Positions 4,707 to 5,154 of a stretch of 5,154 nt of DNA are shown piece after piece. Positions within the stretch are counted from its first letter, which is position 1; the number at the start of each line of letters is the position of its first letter. Both the position numbers and the translations under genes were made by a program. The notes under the pieces are model-generated. The model did no database searches and had not been told where the DNA came from. It was given only the letters and a program-made list of their open reading frames with translations. The DNA comes from Desulfovibrio sp. (GTDB lineage Bacteria; Desulfobacterota; Desulfovibrionia; Desulfovibrionales; Desulfovibrionaceae): assembly GCA_031270875.1 (NCBI GenBank), contig JAISXC010000169.1, forward strand, positions 1 through 5,154. The letters are read 5' to 3'.

Positions 4707-5154
4707 ATCGTTGCGCCGCATCAGTATATCAGCCAGTCTGTCCGTAGCCCTCCCGAAATCGGCAATTAAAATTAAATCAGCCAGTTCGGATACGGCGGCA
4801 CGGATCTTTCCGGTCAACGGCAGGGCTTGCAGACACGCCAGCAAGGCGTCCACCTCGTCAAAATCCTTCGCTTTCAATGCTTCCAGCAAGTGCGTCAAGG
4901 CTTCCCTCATTTCTGGAGGAATTGGTTCCGCACCGTCCCCGGAGTGCTCCGGCCGTGCAAATTCGCCGATTTGCGTCATCAGCGCGGCAAGCTCCTTACG
5001 GAATGAAGGGAGCTTGTCGCGGATCACGGACAGACCAGCTTCACGGCCCGCCCTCTCCAGAAATGCGGCGCTTTGCGACAATTCGTTCGCGCCGATGTTG
5101 GCGGCGGCGCTTTTCAAGGCATGAACCAAGGTGGTGAAGGAATACAGGGAAGCC
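4701..5154 (-). CDS. C-terminal part of a histidine phosphotransfer (HPt) protein, likely a hybrid sensor kinase
   Basis: The gene runs off the right edge; 150 residues and the TGA stop (4703-4701) are visible. The HPt signature stands at the start of the fragment, FTTLVHALKSAAANIGA, where the His (codon 5123-5121) is the expected phosphorylation site and the following Lys and Gly fit the HPt consensus. HPt domains relay phosphate from the receiver domain of a hybrid histidine kinase to a response regulator. After the four-helix bundle comes an acidic linker and a second helical part (about the last 65 residues), a pattern I associate with the C-termini of large multi-domain kinases. The kinase and receiver domains would lie right of the window. 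Leu and Val codons near the edge are not treated as the start, because the frame is open to position 5154. A stand-alone HPt protein remains possible. Confidence 0.82.
   Translation of the reverse strand, partial: ASLYSFTTLVHALKSAAANIGANELSQSAAFLERAGREAGLSVIRDKLPSFRKELAALMTQIGEFARPEHSGDGAEPIPPEMREALTHLLEALKAKDFDEVDALLACLQALPLTGKIRAAVSELADLILIADFGRATDRLADILMRRNDG

Noticed and set aside
4877..5137. Plus-strand open frames over the right end
   Set aside because: They are antisense to the HPt-domain gene, whose phosphorylation motif is clear.

Overview
The window looks like chromosome of a strictly anaerobic, moderately GC-rich Gram-negative bacterium of the Desulfovibrio type. This placement rests on the form of its FeoB protein, a His-tailed MarR regulator, and a histidine-kinase tail of the kind common in that group. 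All of these are judged from memory of the families, so the taxonomic call is an inference.

Layout from left to right. Positions 1-117 hold the right end of an IS200/IS605-type element. A row of small hairpins ends in a perfect CCACCGGC-TTTA-GCCGGTGG stem-loop, and the tnpB gene would lie to the left, outside the window. Positions 118-398 are non-coding and carry short direct and inverted repeats. A tRNA-Arg(CCU) gene lies on the minus strand at 444-520, with its own promoter (552-579) and a clear intrinsic terminator (399-433). A full-length feoB, the ferrous iron transporter gene, occupies 609-2888 on the minus strand. No feoA is seen beside it.

Across a gap of about 540 bp, and diverging from feoB, is a compact two-gene operon on the plus strand. 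The first gene encodes a 77-residue protein with a His-rich N-terminus and a four-cysteine motif (3432-3665). The second encodes a MarR-family repressor with a very His-rich C-terminal tail (3667-4293). The operon promoter (TTGACT, 17 bp, TATTCT) is bracketed by two copies of the palindrome AAGG-NN-CCTT, one upstream of -35 and one across the predicted start site, so autoregulation is likely. Together with feoB this suggests a transition-metal (Fe, Zn, Ni or Cu) sensing or handling locus. This is the most interesting part of the window.

Positions 4294-4700 look like decayed DNA: tiny ORFs, an AT-rich palindrome, and a frame-broken stretch resembling the C-terminus of an IS1-family transposase. 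From 4701 to the right edge, on the minus strand, is the 3' part of a gene whose product ends in a histidine phosphotransfer (HPt) domain, probably the tail of a hybrid sensor histidine kinase.
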